From Enterobacteriaceae bacterium (GTDB lineage Bacteria; Pseudomonadota; Gammaproteobacteria; Enterobacterales; Enterobacteriaceae), in the NCBI GenBank assembly GCA_031253755.1, contig JAIRVT010000003.1, positions 1 through 64,000 of the forward strand: 64,000 nucleotides of DNA. The letters are read 5' to 3'. Within the stretch, counting starts at the first letter, position 1. Each line of letters starts with the position of its first letter. The notes beneath the pieces were generated by a model, which was given only the letters and a program-made list of their open reading frames with translations, searched no databases and was not told the origin of the DNA. A program made the position numbers and the translations under genes. Below are positions 50,391 to 58,470 of the stretch, one piece after another.

Positions 50391-53300
50391 TTTTTCGCCC
50401 CCTGCACCTGATCTCGGCCTTCGTCATCCAGCCAGTTAATGTTTTTCATTTTGCGGATCATGATGAACTCATCGCGGTTGGAGCCGACGGTTCCGTAATA
50501 GTTAAAACCATAGGCCAGTTGTGCATAGCCGCCGATCATATGCGTTGGTTTCGGGCTGATACGGGTAACTGAATTATGAATACCACCGCGACGCCCCGTC
50601 ACTTCCGAGCCGGGGATATTCATCATGCGTTCTTGAGCGTGGTACATCATGGTCATGCCGGATGGAATGCGCTGACTGACCACCGCACGGGCTGTCAGCG
50701 CCCCGTTGGCGTTGAAGGCTTCGATCCAGTCGTTATCTTCAATGCCCAGCTCCCGCGCGTCCACTTCGCTGATCCAGACAATCGGCCCTCCTCGCGACAA
50801 CGTTAACATCAATTGATTGTCGCTGTATGTGGAGTGAATTCCCCATTTCTGGTGTGGCGTGAGGAAATTCAGCGCCTTTTCCGGGAATCCGTTAGACGGG
50901 ATCGCTTTCATTTTGCTGACGCTGCGGGTGTCAATCGGCGGGCGATACGCCACCAGACTTTCACCGAAAGCGCGCATCCACAGGTGATCCTGATACAGTT
51001 GCTGGCGGCCGGAAAGTGTGCGCCACGGGATCAATTCGTGAACATTGGTATATCCGGCGTTATAGGAGACATGTTCACTTTCCAGACCTGACCATGTCGG
51101 GCTGGAGATAATTTTACGCGGCTGTGCCTGAATATCGCGGAAGCGGATTTTTTCGTCCTGTTTGTTCACCGCCAGATGCGTGTGCTCGCGCCCGGTTAAT
51201 TCCCCCAAGGCTTCCCAAGCTTTTACTGCCACATGGCCGTTGGTTTCCGGGGCGAGGGTGAGGATCACTTCTGCGGCGTCTATGGCTGATTCGATACGCG
51301 GTTGTCCTTTTGCCGGGCCATCAAGTTTGATGTAGTTGAGCTTGCCGAGAAAATCGACCTCTTCCTGCGTTTTCCACGAAATACCTTTTCCGCCATTGCC
51401 GAGTTTATCCATTAGCGGCCCCAGAGCGGTAAAGCGTTCCCAGATAGCCGGATAGTCACGCTCGACAACCACGATATTTGGCGCAGTCTTACCGGGGATC
51501 AGATCACATTCATTTTTGCGCCAGTCCTGAATATCAAACGGCTGCGACAGTTCTGCCGGGGAGTCGTGTTGTAATGGTTGCAGTACCACATCGGTTTCTT
51601 TACCTAGATGACCGACACAAATCTGTGAAAAGACGCTGGCGATACCTTTGTAAATGTCCCAGTCACTTTTCGATTCCCAAGCCGGATCAACGGCAGCGGA
51701 TAACGGATGAATAAACGGGTGCATATCTGAGGTGTTCATGTCGTCTTTTTCATACCAAGTGGCAGTCGGCAATACGACATCAGAAAACAGACAGGTGCTG
51801 GACATACGGAAATCGAGTGTCACCACCAGATCAAGCTTGCCCTCGATCGCTGCCGTCTGCCACTCGACCTCTTCCGGTTTCACATCATCTGTTGATCCCA
51901 GCTCTTCGCCCTGAATGCCGTGTTCTGTGCCCAGCAAATATTTGAGCATGTATTCATGACCTTTTCCGGCTGAACCGAGCAGGTTAGAACGCCAGATAAA
52001 CAGGTTACGCGGGTGATTGCTGCCGCTATCCGGTTGCTCGCAGGCAAAGCGTATTTCGCCTGATTTCAGAGCCTGTACGGTGTAATCCACGGGTGACAGT
52101 CCGGCAATATCGGCCCGCGTTTTAATGGCCAGTGGGTTGATGTTGAGCTGTGGTGCAGAAGGCAGCCAGCCCATGCGCTCGGCGCGAACGTTAAAGTCGA
52201 TCAGATGCCCGGTAAACTTAGAGGCATCAGCCAGTGGAGAAAGTAGTTCCTGTGCCGTGAGTTTTTCATAGCGCCACTGGCTGGTATGGTTATAAAAATA
52301 CGAAGTGCTGTTCATCTGGCGTGGCGGACGGTTCCAGTCCAACGCAAATGCCAGCGGCAGCCAGCCGGTTTGAGGGCGTAGTTTTTCCTGCCCGACATAA
52401 TGTGCCCAGCCGCCACCGCTCTGACCGACACAACCGCAAAACACGAGGATGTTGATCATTCCCCGATAACTCATGTCCATGTGATACCAGTGGTTAACGC
52501 CTGCGCCGAGAATAATCATCGAGCGACCGTGGGTTTTGTGCGCAGTATAGGCAAATTCACGTGCGATTTGCTCAATGTGGGCGCGTGGCACCCCCGTGAT
52601 TTTCTCCGCCCATGCCGGGCTGTAGGCTTTGATCTCAGTATAATTTTTTGCTGCGTTGTCATCGTTAAGGCCGCGTTCGAGACCATAATTTGCCAGCACC
52701 AGATCATAAACGCTGACCACCAGCCCACGGTTGCCATCGGTAAGATCGATACTTTTTGCAGGCAGACGACGCATAAGCACTGGTCCTTGCGCCTCGCTGC
52801 TTTCGTGACTGCCAAGGTTTTCGTTATTACCAAAGTAGGGAAACGCAACATCAGCCACGCTGTCATGGTGGCCTAGCAGAGACAGTTGTAATTCTGTTTC
52901 ACTGCCTGCTGCCAATGGCTCCAGATTCCATTTTCCTTTTTCGCCCCAACGAAAACCAATCGAGCCGTTAGGAGCAACCAACTCTCCGATACTGTTAATG
53001 GCAACGGTTTTCCATTCCGGGTTATTGCTTTCTCCGAGACCATTCACCAGATCTGAAGCGCGTAGCATCCGTCCCGGTACATAACTGCCGTCTTCCCGTG
53101 GGTCAAGCATAACCAGCATTGGCATGTCGGTATAACGACGGCAGTAATTAATGAAGTAGTCGCTGGGGTTATCAAGGTGAAATTCTTTTAAGATCACATG
53201 CCCCATCGCCATAGCCAGTGCGCTGTCGGTGCCTTGCTTAGGCGCCAGCCACTGATCGCACAATTTGGCGACTTCTGAATAATCCGGTGTGATGGCGATC

Positions 53301-54133
53301 GTTTTTGTTCCCTTGTAGCGCACTTCGGTAAAAAAATGCGCGTCCGGGGTACGGGTCTGCGGTACGTTCGACCCCCAAGCGATAATGTAACTGGCGTTAT
53401 ACCAGTCTGCGGATTCCGGTACATCGGTTTGCTCACCCCAGGTCATGGGTGAAGCGGGTGGCAGGTCACAGTACCAGTCATAAAAACTCAGGCAAGTGCC
53501 ACCGAGTAGTGACAGATAGCGTGTTCCTGCGGCATAGGAAACCATCGACATCGCAGGGATGGGAGAAAAGCCTGCGACGCGATCCGGGCCATAGTTTTTG
53601 ATAGTCCAGACGTTAGCGGCGGCGATAAGCTGATTTAGCTCATTCCAGCTTGAGCGGACAAAACCCCCTTTGCCGCGTGCTGATTTATAACTTTTGCTCT
53701 TTTGCGGATCCTGCATGATGGCATCCCATGCCATGACCGGATCACTATGCTGCGTAAGCGCATCACGCCACAGCGCAATCAGACGCTTGCGAACCAGCGG
53801 AAACTTCAGGCGGTTAGCACTGTAGAGATACCAAGAGTAACTCGCACCACGCGGACAGCCTCGCGGTTCATGGTTCGGCAAATCAGGACGGGTGCGAGGA
53901 TAATCGGTTTGTTGGGTTTCCCAGGTGACTAAGCCGTTCTTCACATAAATTTTCCAGCTACAAGAGCCAGTACAGTTTACTCCGTGAGTGGAGCGAACAA
54001 TTTTGTCGAACTGCCAGCGTTGACGATAGCTGTCCTCCCAATCACGGTTGGTGTTCATCACCTGACCGTGACCATTGGCGAAAGTATCACCTTTCTGCTT
54101 AAAGTAACGAAAGCGATCCAGTAGCTTGCTCAT
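50387..54133 (-). CDS. narG: Respiratory nitrate reductase A, alpha subunit NarG
   Basis: The catalytic subunit that reduces nitrate to nitrite at a bis-MGD molybdenum centre. It has 1248 aa from the ATG at 54133, which has SD AGGAGA and aligns with E. coli NarG; an upstream in-frame codon would add seven residues. The FS0 cluster ligands H50, C54 and C58 are present (STHGVNCTGSC), and the Mo-ligand Asp is in the YNASYIIAWGSN region near 222. It is the first structural gene after narK. Confidence 0.97.
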   Translation of the reverse strand: MSKLLDRFRYFKQKGDTFANGHGQVMNTNRDWEDSYRQRWQFDKIVRSTHGVNCTGSCSWKIYVKNGLVTWETQQTDYPRTRPDLPNHEPRGCPRGASYSWYLYSANRLKFPLVRKRLIALWRDALTQHSDPVMAWDAIMQDPQKSKSYKSARGKGGFVRSSWNELNQLIAAANVWTIKNYGPDRVAGFSPIPAMSMVSYAAGTRYLSLLGGTCLSFYDWYCDLPPASPMTWGEQTDVPESADWYNASYIIAWGSNVPQTRTPDAHFFTEVRYKGTKTIAITPDYSEVAKLCDQWLAPKQGTDSALAMAMGHVILKEFHLDNPSDYFINYCRRYTDMPMLVMLDPREDGSYVPGRMLRASDLVNGLGESNNPEWKTVAINSIGELVAPNGSIGFRWGEKGKWNLEPLAAGSETELQLSLLGHHDSVADVAFPYFGNNENLGSHESSEAQGPVLMRRLPAKSIDLTDGNRGLVVSVYDLVLANYGLERGLNDDNAAKNYTEIKAYSPAWAEKITGVPRAHIEQIAREFAYTAHKTHGRSMIILGAGVNHWYHMDMSYRGMINILVFCGCVGQSGGGWAHYVGQEKLRPQTGWLPLAFALDWNRPPRQMNSTSYFYNHTSQWRYEKLTAQELLSPLADASKFTGHLIDFNVRAERMGWLPSAPQLNINPLAIKTRADIAGLSPVDYTVQALKSGEIRFACEQPDSGSNHPRNLFIWRSNLLGSAGKGHEYMLKYLLGTEHGIQGEELGSTDDVKPEEVEWQTAAIEGKLDLVVTLDFRMSSTCLFSDVVLPTATWYEKDDMNTSDMHPFIHPLSAAVDPAWESKSDWDIYKGIASVFSQICVGHLGKETDVVLQPLQHDSPAELSQPFDIQDWRKNECDLIPGKTAPNIVVVERDYPAIWERFTALGPLMDKLGNGGKGISWKTQEEVDFLGKLNYIKLDGPAKGQPRIESAIDAAEVILTLAPETNGHVAVKAWEALGELTGREHTHLAVNKQDEKIRFRDIQAQPRKIISSPTWSGLESEHVSYNAGYTNVHELIPWRTLSGRQQLYQDHLWMRAFGESLVAYRPPIDTRSVSKMKAIPSNGFPEKALNFLTPHQKWGIHSTYSDNQLMLTLSRGGPIVWISEVDARELGIEDNDWIEAFNANGALTARAVVSQRIPSGMTMMYHAQERMMNIPGSEVTGRRGGIHNSVTRISPKPTHMIGGYAQLAYGFNYYGTVGSNRDEFIMIRKMKNINWLDDEGRDQVQGAKK

Positions 54134-54183
54134 GACATTTCTCCTGACGGGCAAGATGGTTACACTGCTTGGCAGTATTCGAA

Positions 54184-55578
54184 TTATTTAGATGCAGGCG
54201 ATTTTCGGCGCCCATAAACCAGCCAGGTCACGAGAACGCAGGCGATGTAAAACACCAGAAAAATTTTCATCGCGCCGATCGGAGAACCCGTCATTGCCAG
54301 TGAAGTGCCGAAGGCTTTTGGAATGAAGAAGCCGCCGACAGCGCCGATAGCAGAGATAAAACCGAGCGCCGCAGCGGTATCGGTCACGGCTTCATGTTGA
54401 GCCTGTTCGTCGCTGCCACCATGCAGTTTGACTTTGCTGATCGTCAATTGCCGGAAGATGACGGCAATCATCTGGAAAGTCGATCCGCTTCCCAGACCCG
54501 CCAATAAAAACAACCCCATGAAGACGATGTAAAAAGCGGTGAAATTACCCTGCGAACCTGCATCGGGCAACGTGAGAAACAACATAGCGGTGAACAGCGC
54601 CATCAAGATAAAATTCGCCAGCGTGACGCGCACACCACCGAATTTATCGGAAATCACACCACCAAAAGAACGTGCCAACGCGCCGATTAATGGCCCAAAA
54701 AAGGCCAGTTTAAGAATGTTAATGTCAGGGAACTGCGTTTTCGCCAGCATGGCAAAACCTGCGGAAAAACCAATAAATGAGCCGAATGTCGCCAGATACA
54801 ATAGCGCTAGCAGCCACAGATGCAGGCGTTTGAGCACCGGTAGCTGATCAGCGATGGAGGTTTTTGTGCTGGCAATGTCGTTCATGCCAAACCAGGCTGC
54901 AACCGTTGCGAGCAGCAGCAGCGGAACCCAGATCCACGCAGCGTTAGCCAACCAAAGGGTAGAGCTATCTTCCTGTGGAACACCATGAACGCCGAGAAAA
55001 GCAAAGATCGGCATAAAAATTACCAGCGGAGCCACCATTTGCATGACGCTGACGCCGAGGTTACCGAAACCGCCGTTAACGCCCAGTGCGCTGCCTTGCT
55101 TCGATTTGGGAAAAAAGAAGCTGATATTTCCCATACTGGAAGCAAAGTTGGCACCCGCGAAACCACACAACAGTGCGATGACAATAAATACTTCAAAAGA
55201 TGTATTTGGATTCTGCATAGCGATACCGAGCCAAATACAGGGAATAATCAGGATGATAGTGCTTAAGACAGTCCAGTAGCGTCCCCCGAAGATGGGTACC
55301 ATAAAGGAGTAAGGGATGCGTAATATTGCACCGGAGAGCGAGGGAAGCGCAGTTAATAAAAAGAGCTGATCAGTGGTGAAATTAAAACCGACTTTATTGA
55401 GATTTACAGCCACAGCACTGAATAACATCCAGACACAGAAGGACAGCAACAGGCAAGCGACTGAAATCCACAAATTTCTTCCAGCAATGCGCTTACCTTT
55501 ATTTTTCCAAAACTCCGCGCTTTCTGGTTGCCAGTTATTTAAAAGATAATGATTATTCTTTTGATTTTGTTGTGACAT
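54184..55578 (-). CDS. narK: Nitrate/nitrite antiporter NarK
   Basis: A major-facilitator transporter that brings in nitrate in exchange for nitrite. It has 464 aa and about 12 helices, with the two nitrate-signature motifs FGFAGANFASSM-like near 143 and GLGSGSTFQMI near 405. SD GAGGG. It lies 50 nt upstream of narG on the same strand, as in E. coli. Confidence 0.96.
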   Translation of the reverse strand: MSQQNQKNNHYLLNNWQPESAEFWKNKGKRIAGRNLWISVACLLLSFCVWMLFSAVAVNLNKVGFNFTTDQLFLLTALPSLSGAILRIPYSFMVPIFGGRYWTVLSTIILIIPCIWLGIAMQNPNTSFEVFIVIALLCGFAGANFASSMGNISFFFPKSKQGSALGVNGGFGNLGVSVMQMVAPLVIFMPIFAFLGVHGVPQEDSSTLWLANAAWIWVPLLLLATVAAWFGMNDIASTKTSIADQLPVLKRLHLWLLALLYLATFGSFIGFSAGFAMLAKTQFPDINILKLAFFGPLIGALARSFGGVISDKFGGVRVTLANFILMALFTAMLFLTLPDAGSQGNFTAFYIVFMGLFLLAGLGSGSTFQMIAVIFRQLTISKVKLHGGSDEQAQHEAVTDTAAALGFISAIGAVGGFFIPKAFGTSLAMTGSPIGAMKIFLVFYIACVLVTWLVYGRRKSPASK

Positions 55579-55633
55579 ATTACCCTCATACGCACCAGTA
55601 ATCTTAATTTTGCTTAAGAAAGAAGCTAACTAT

Positions 55634-55648
55634 TTGAGATACGATCAA
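55634..55648. promoter_or_regulatory. Imperfect FNR-like dyad upstream of narK
   Basis: TTGA and TCAA half-sites (TTGAGATACGATCAA) are separated by 7 nt, one more than the FNR consensus. It lies about 56 nt before the narK ATG. FNR control of narK is expected from the family, but this site alone is weak. Confidence 0.3.
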
Positions 55649-55686
55649 AATTTTTATTGAAGAAAATATGACCGCAAAAATCTTTA

Positions 55687-55811
55687 TATACCCTATGGAC
55701 TTCGAGTTGCATCGCGCGGCAAGTGAGTGCGTCCCCTGAGCATAGATAACTATGCGACTGGGGTGAGCGAGCGCAGCCAACAAAGAGGCAACTTGAAAGA
55801 CGGCGGTATAG
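55687..55811. repeat. Family A dispersed repeat, long form (~125 bp)
   Basis: ATACCCTATGGACTTCGAGT at the left, a middle block with the palindrome AGCATAGATAACTATGCGA, and GCAACTTGAAAGACGGCGGT at the right. It lies between narK and the ppdA region. Confidence 0.85.
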
Positions 55812-56439
55812 AATTAATTTAGAAGAGCTTTACTGTTGCGTCGATGATTTTGGTCAAAAAATTATGTCTTTTTAACACCGACAGTTAATTTTATCTCCCT
55901 GATTGCCAATCTTGAATATGGAAATATTAAGTGTTTGGTATCTTTTAATAAGAATATTTAATCAAATCCTTTAATCAAACAAATAGGTTATTTATTATAA
56001 AGAAAATGAAATGAACATGTTAAATAACTCGGTAATTAAAATACACATATTTATAACAGGAATATTGAGCCTGAATGAAGGCGTAGAAATATTCCCATTA
56101 TCATTCAGATTGCCTCTTTATTTTTTGCTAATCTTGGCATTAATTCTGGCAAAAATAGCAAATGTATTAAAGTCATATTGTTTTTCCACATTATGTTGAA
56201 GAAATAAAATTGGATAGCGGGAATATATCAGCAAAATAAAAAAAGAACAGGCATTGATTCTGTTATTTTTTACATCTTTTTTTATTTGCGTAGCAGATCG
56301 CAAAAAGAATGTAACGGAACAACATGCGGTTTTCTTCTTTCAAACGCCTTCGCATAAATAAAAAACCGGGCTTTCTATTTCCGTTTTAATTAAAGATAGT
56401 TTGCCGGTCAGAATTAAAGAGAAAAGTCTATGGATACCA
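55812..56439. other. AT-rich gene-poor gap before ppdA
   Basis: More than 600 nt without a convincing gene. One 62-codon plus-strand reading (56011-56199) with a hydrophobic middle is possible but has no good SD. An inverted repeat GGAATATT/AATATTCC lies at about 56059-56097. A hairpin-like stretch around 56243-56262 precedes a T-rich run. The ppdA promoter should lie here but no clear -35/-10 pair was found. Confidence 0.5.
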
Positions 56440-56961
56440 ATGAACGATAAACAGATGGATGATAAACATCGTAATAAACAATATGGATTTACATTATTAG
56501 AATTAATTATCGCAATGATTTTAATGTCAATCAGTGCGCTTTGGGGGTTGCATAGTTGGGGTAATTATCAGAATGGCCTGCATTTGCAATCCACTGTGCA
56601 GAATGTGTTGTCATTTATGGAAAGGCAACAGGCGCTGGCAAATTACACCAATCAGGAGAGAACATTGTGGCTGGTCATGGGGCAATCATGGTGTCTGATT
56701 TCATCAGTCACCGAGCGGCAGAATTGTGATGAGGGCGAAGAGGAACGGGTTACCTCACCGCATAATGATGTGGTATTGGCTTCATCGACCAGCAATAAAA
56801 TCGATTTTTATGGTGTCAGAAATACCGCGATGCCAGCCAGTTTTGTTCTGGCAAATGCAGCCGGCGAAATCAGTGTTGTTATTTCGGGGCGAGGAAGGAT
56901 CAGGACATGCAGCAATAATATCAGCAGGCTGCCGCCTTGTGAGGGAATAAAAAATTTATGA
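56440..56961 (+). CDS. ppdA: Prepilin peptidase-dependent protein PpdA (type IV pilin-like)
   Basis: A minor pseudopilin. A short basic leader ends at Gly, followed by the class III signal YGFTLLELIIAMILMS, the N-methylated Phe position and Glu5. A prepilin peptidase, outside this window, would cut at G/F. I chose ATG 56440 (173 aa); an in-frame TTG at 56401 is unlikely. It overlaps ppdB by ATGA. It leads the ppdA-ppdB-ygdB-ppdC-recC-ptrA series. Confidence 0.88.
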   Translation: MNDKQMDDKHRNKQYGFTLLELIIAMILMSISALWGLHSWGNYQNGLHLQSTVQNVLSFMERQQALANYTNQERTLWLVMGQSWCLISSVTERQNCDEGEEERVTSPHNDVVLASSTSNKIDFYGVRNTAMPASFVLANAAGEISVVISGRGRIRTCSNNISRLPPCEGIKNL

Positions 56962-57584
56962 TATGGATGAACAGATTTTTACGGCAAAAACGATTCCGGC
57001 AAAAGCAGGCTGGTTTTTCTCTGCTGGAAGTGCTGGTTGCCATGTTGATTGGCAGCGTACTTTTTATTGCGATGGCAAAGACCTATCCTGTTTTATCCGT
57101 TCAGATACTCGATCTTTATCATCAATATCGTCTTCACTATCTGGTCAACCGAGTTGCGCATATGATGGAAAAAGATCTCAGGCGGGCAGGCTATTGTCTG
57201 GATAACAAACAGTGCCGGGGAGAGCCATTGGTGATCCAAAATAAAAATGAGGAACCGGCACATTCTTGTTTTATCGTCGCTTTTGACCTTAATTTAAATA
57301 ATCGTTGGGAAGAGCCCGAACATATTACCCCTGAATTTTTCGGTTATCGCTTAAATAATCAGGCTCTGGAATGGAAGAGAGGGGCGGGGAACTGTCAGGA
57401 AAGTGGCTGGGAGCGGCTTTTTGATCCCAATGAGGTGATGATTAAGGCTTTTCATCTTGAGAAGTCACCGTTAAAAAACGGGCAGGTATTTATCGCATTG
57501 TCTATCAAGGCGGGTTGGGTCAAATCATCCTCGGTTGTCCATCATTATCAAACCACAATCCGGTTGCGCAATATCAGGAAATAG
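56958..57584 (+). CDS. ppdB: Prepilin peptidase-dependent protein PpdB
   Basis: 208 aa with the pseudopilin signature AGFSLLEVLVAMLIGS (Glu5 present) after a basic leader rich in Gln/Lys/Arg. The rest is globular, with four Cys residues. It belongs to the minor pseudopilin set. Confidence 0.88.
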   Translation: MIWMNRFLRQKRFRQKQAGFSLLEVLVAMLIGSVLFIAMAKTYPVLSVQILDLYHQYRLHYLVNRVAHMMEKDLRRAGYCLDNKQCRGEPLVIQNKNEEPAHSCFIVAFDLNLNNRWEEPEHITPEFFGYRLNNQALEWKRGAGNCQESGWERLFDPNEVMIKAFHLEKSPLKNGQVFIALSIKAGWVKSSSVVHHYQTTIRLRNIRK

Positions 57585-57589
57585 TTCAG

Positions 57590-58072
57590 GTGGATGAAAA
57601 CAGGCAGCAAAACAGACGACAACGTGGAAATGCCATATTGATCTCGATTGTCATGATGATGGCATTAAGTTTAATGACACTAAAAGCGCTTCATTACCAA
57701 CAGGAAAATGCGATGCGAATGATGTTTGATGAACAGAAATACCTGAATGCTTTTCAGCAGGCAGAATCGTCACTGGCATGGGGAGCGGTGCAATCATGGG
57801 TGCTTGATTCGCAATCTCAGCAGCCAGAAAACTGGCAATGTGTGCAAAAATCAGATGCCTCTTTACACAGTTGCCTTAAGTACTATCAAGGGGATCTTTT
57901 CCTGTTAAAAGGCATTGGGCTGCTTTCAGACGGAGAGCAGGCCGATGGAGAACAAATTGCACATTATCAATGGATGAAACAGGTGAAAGATTCAAACCAA
58001 GATACACTTATTCCTGTTAAAAGTGGTTGGCTGGACTTTTGTCCGGTTATATCGGCTGAGTTTTGCTTATGA
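57590..58072 (+). CDS. ygdB: Pseudopilin-like protein YgdB
   Basis: 160 aa from the GTG at 57590, which lies 5 nt after ppdB with an AGGAAA-like SD; a longer reading overlaps ppdB. The N terminus is basic, then RGNAILISIVMMMALSLMTL gives the hydrophobic segment but lacks the canonical G/F-T-L-x-E site, typical of the PilX-like class. Residues encoded around 57929-57958 repeat DGEQA/DGEQI. It overlaps ppdC by ATGA. Confidence 0.75.
   Translation: MDENRQQNRRQRGNAILISIVMMMALSLMTLKALHYQQENAMRMMFDEQKYLNAFQQAESSLAWGAVQSWVLDSQSQQPENWQCVQKSDASLHSCLKYYQGDLFLLKGIGLLSDGEQADGEQIAHYQWMKQVKDSNQDTLIPVKSGWLDFCPVISAEFCL
57929..57958 (+). repeat. 15-bp in-frame tandem duplication inside ygdB
   Basis: GACGGAGAGCAGGCC and GATGGAGAACAAATT are adjacent and encode DGEQA-DGEQI. 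Confidence 0.75.
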
Positions 58073-58470
58073 GGTTCTTCCGATTAAATAAAGTTTGTTT
58101 GAATAACGTTCCGCAAAATCAACGGCAAAGTGGCATGAGCCTGCCCGAAGTCATGGTGGCATCTGTTGTGTTTGCAGTCTCTTTGTTAGGCTTGATACGT
58201 TACCATCAGGCGCTGTCAGCCAATTTCCAGCAATATTGGTCACAGCTTAAGGCCGTAAAGCTGGCGCATGAGCAATTGGAAATATATGAACAATCAGCAG
58301 GTAAAGTGATTGAGGGAAAAGACAGTATGCAACAAGGGTGGAAAACCGAGTTTCAGCAGGAATTTCATCCATCGGGGTGCTACCGGATAACGGTAAAAGT
58401 AACAAAAAGCTATAATCATTCAGGTAAATTAGAGCGCTGGTTTTGTACAAGTGGGAGCATTGATGTTTAA
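58069..58470 (+). CDS. ppdC: Prepilin peptidase-dependent protein PpdC
   Basis: 133 aa from the ATG at 58069. The pseudopilin signal SGMSLPEVMVASVVFAVS carries Glu5 and a hydrophobic helix; a Met replaces the usual Phe after Gly. It overlaps recC by 8 nt. Confidence 0.85.
   Translation: MRFFRLNKVCLNNVPQNQRQSGMSLPEVMVASVVFAVSLLGLIRYHQALSANFQQYWSQLKAVKLAHEQLEIYEQSAGKVIEGKDSMQQGWKTEFQQEFHPSGCYRITVKVTKSYNHSGKLERWFCTSGSIDV

Noticed and set aside
47438..55578. Genomic island with integrase/att sites around nar
   Set aside because: No integrase, transposase, tRNA or direct att repeats were seen at the boundaries, and base composition is like the core genes; only the position is unusual.
56011..56199. 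62-codon hydrophobic frame upstream of ppdA
   Set aside because: No convincing SD or known family; listed only as part of the gap.
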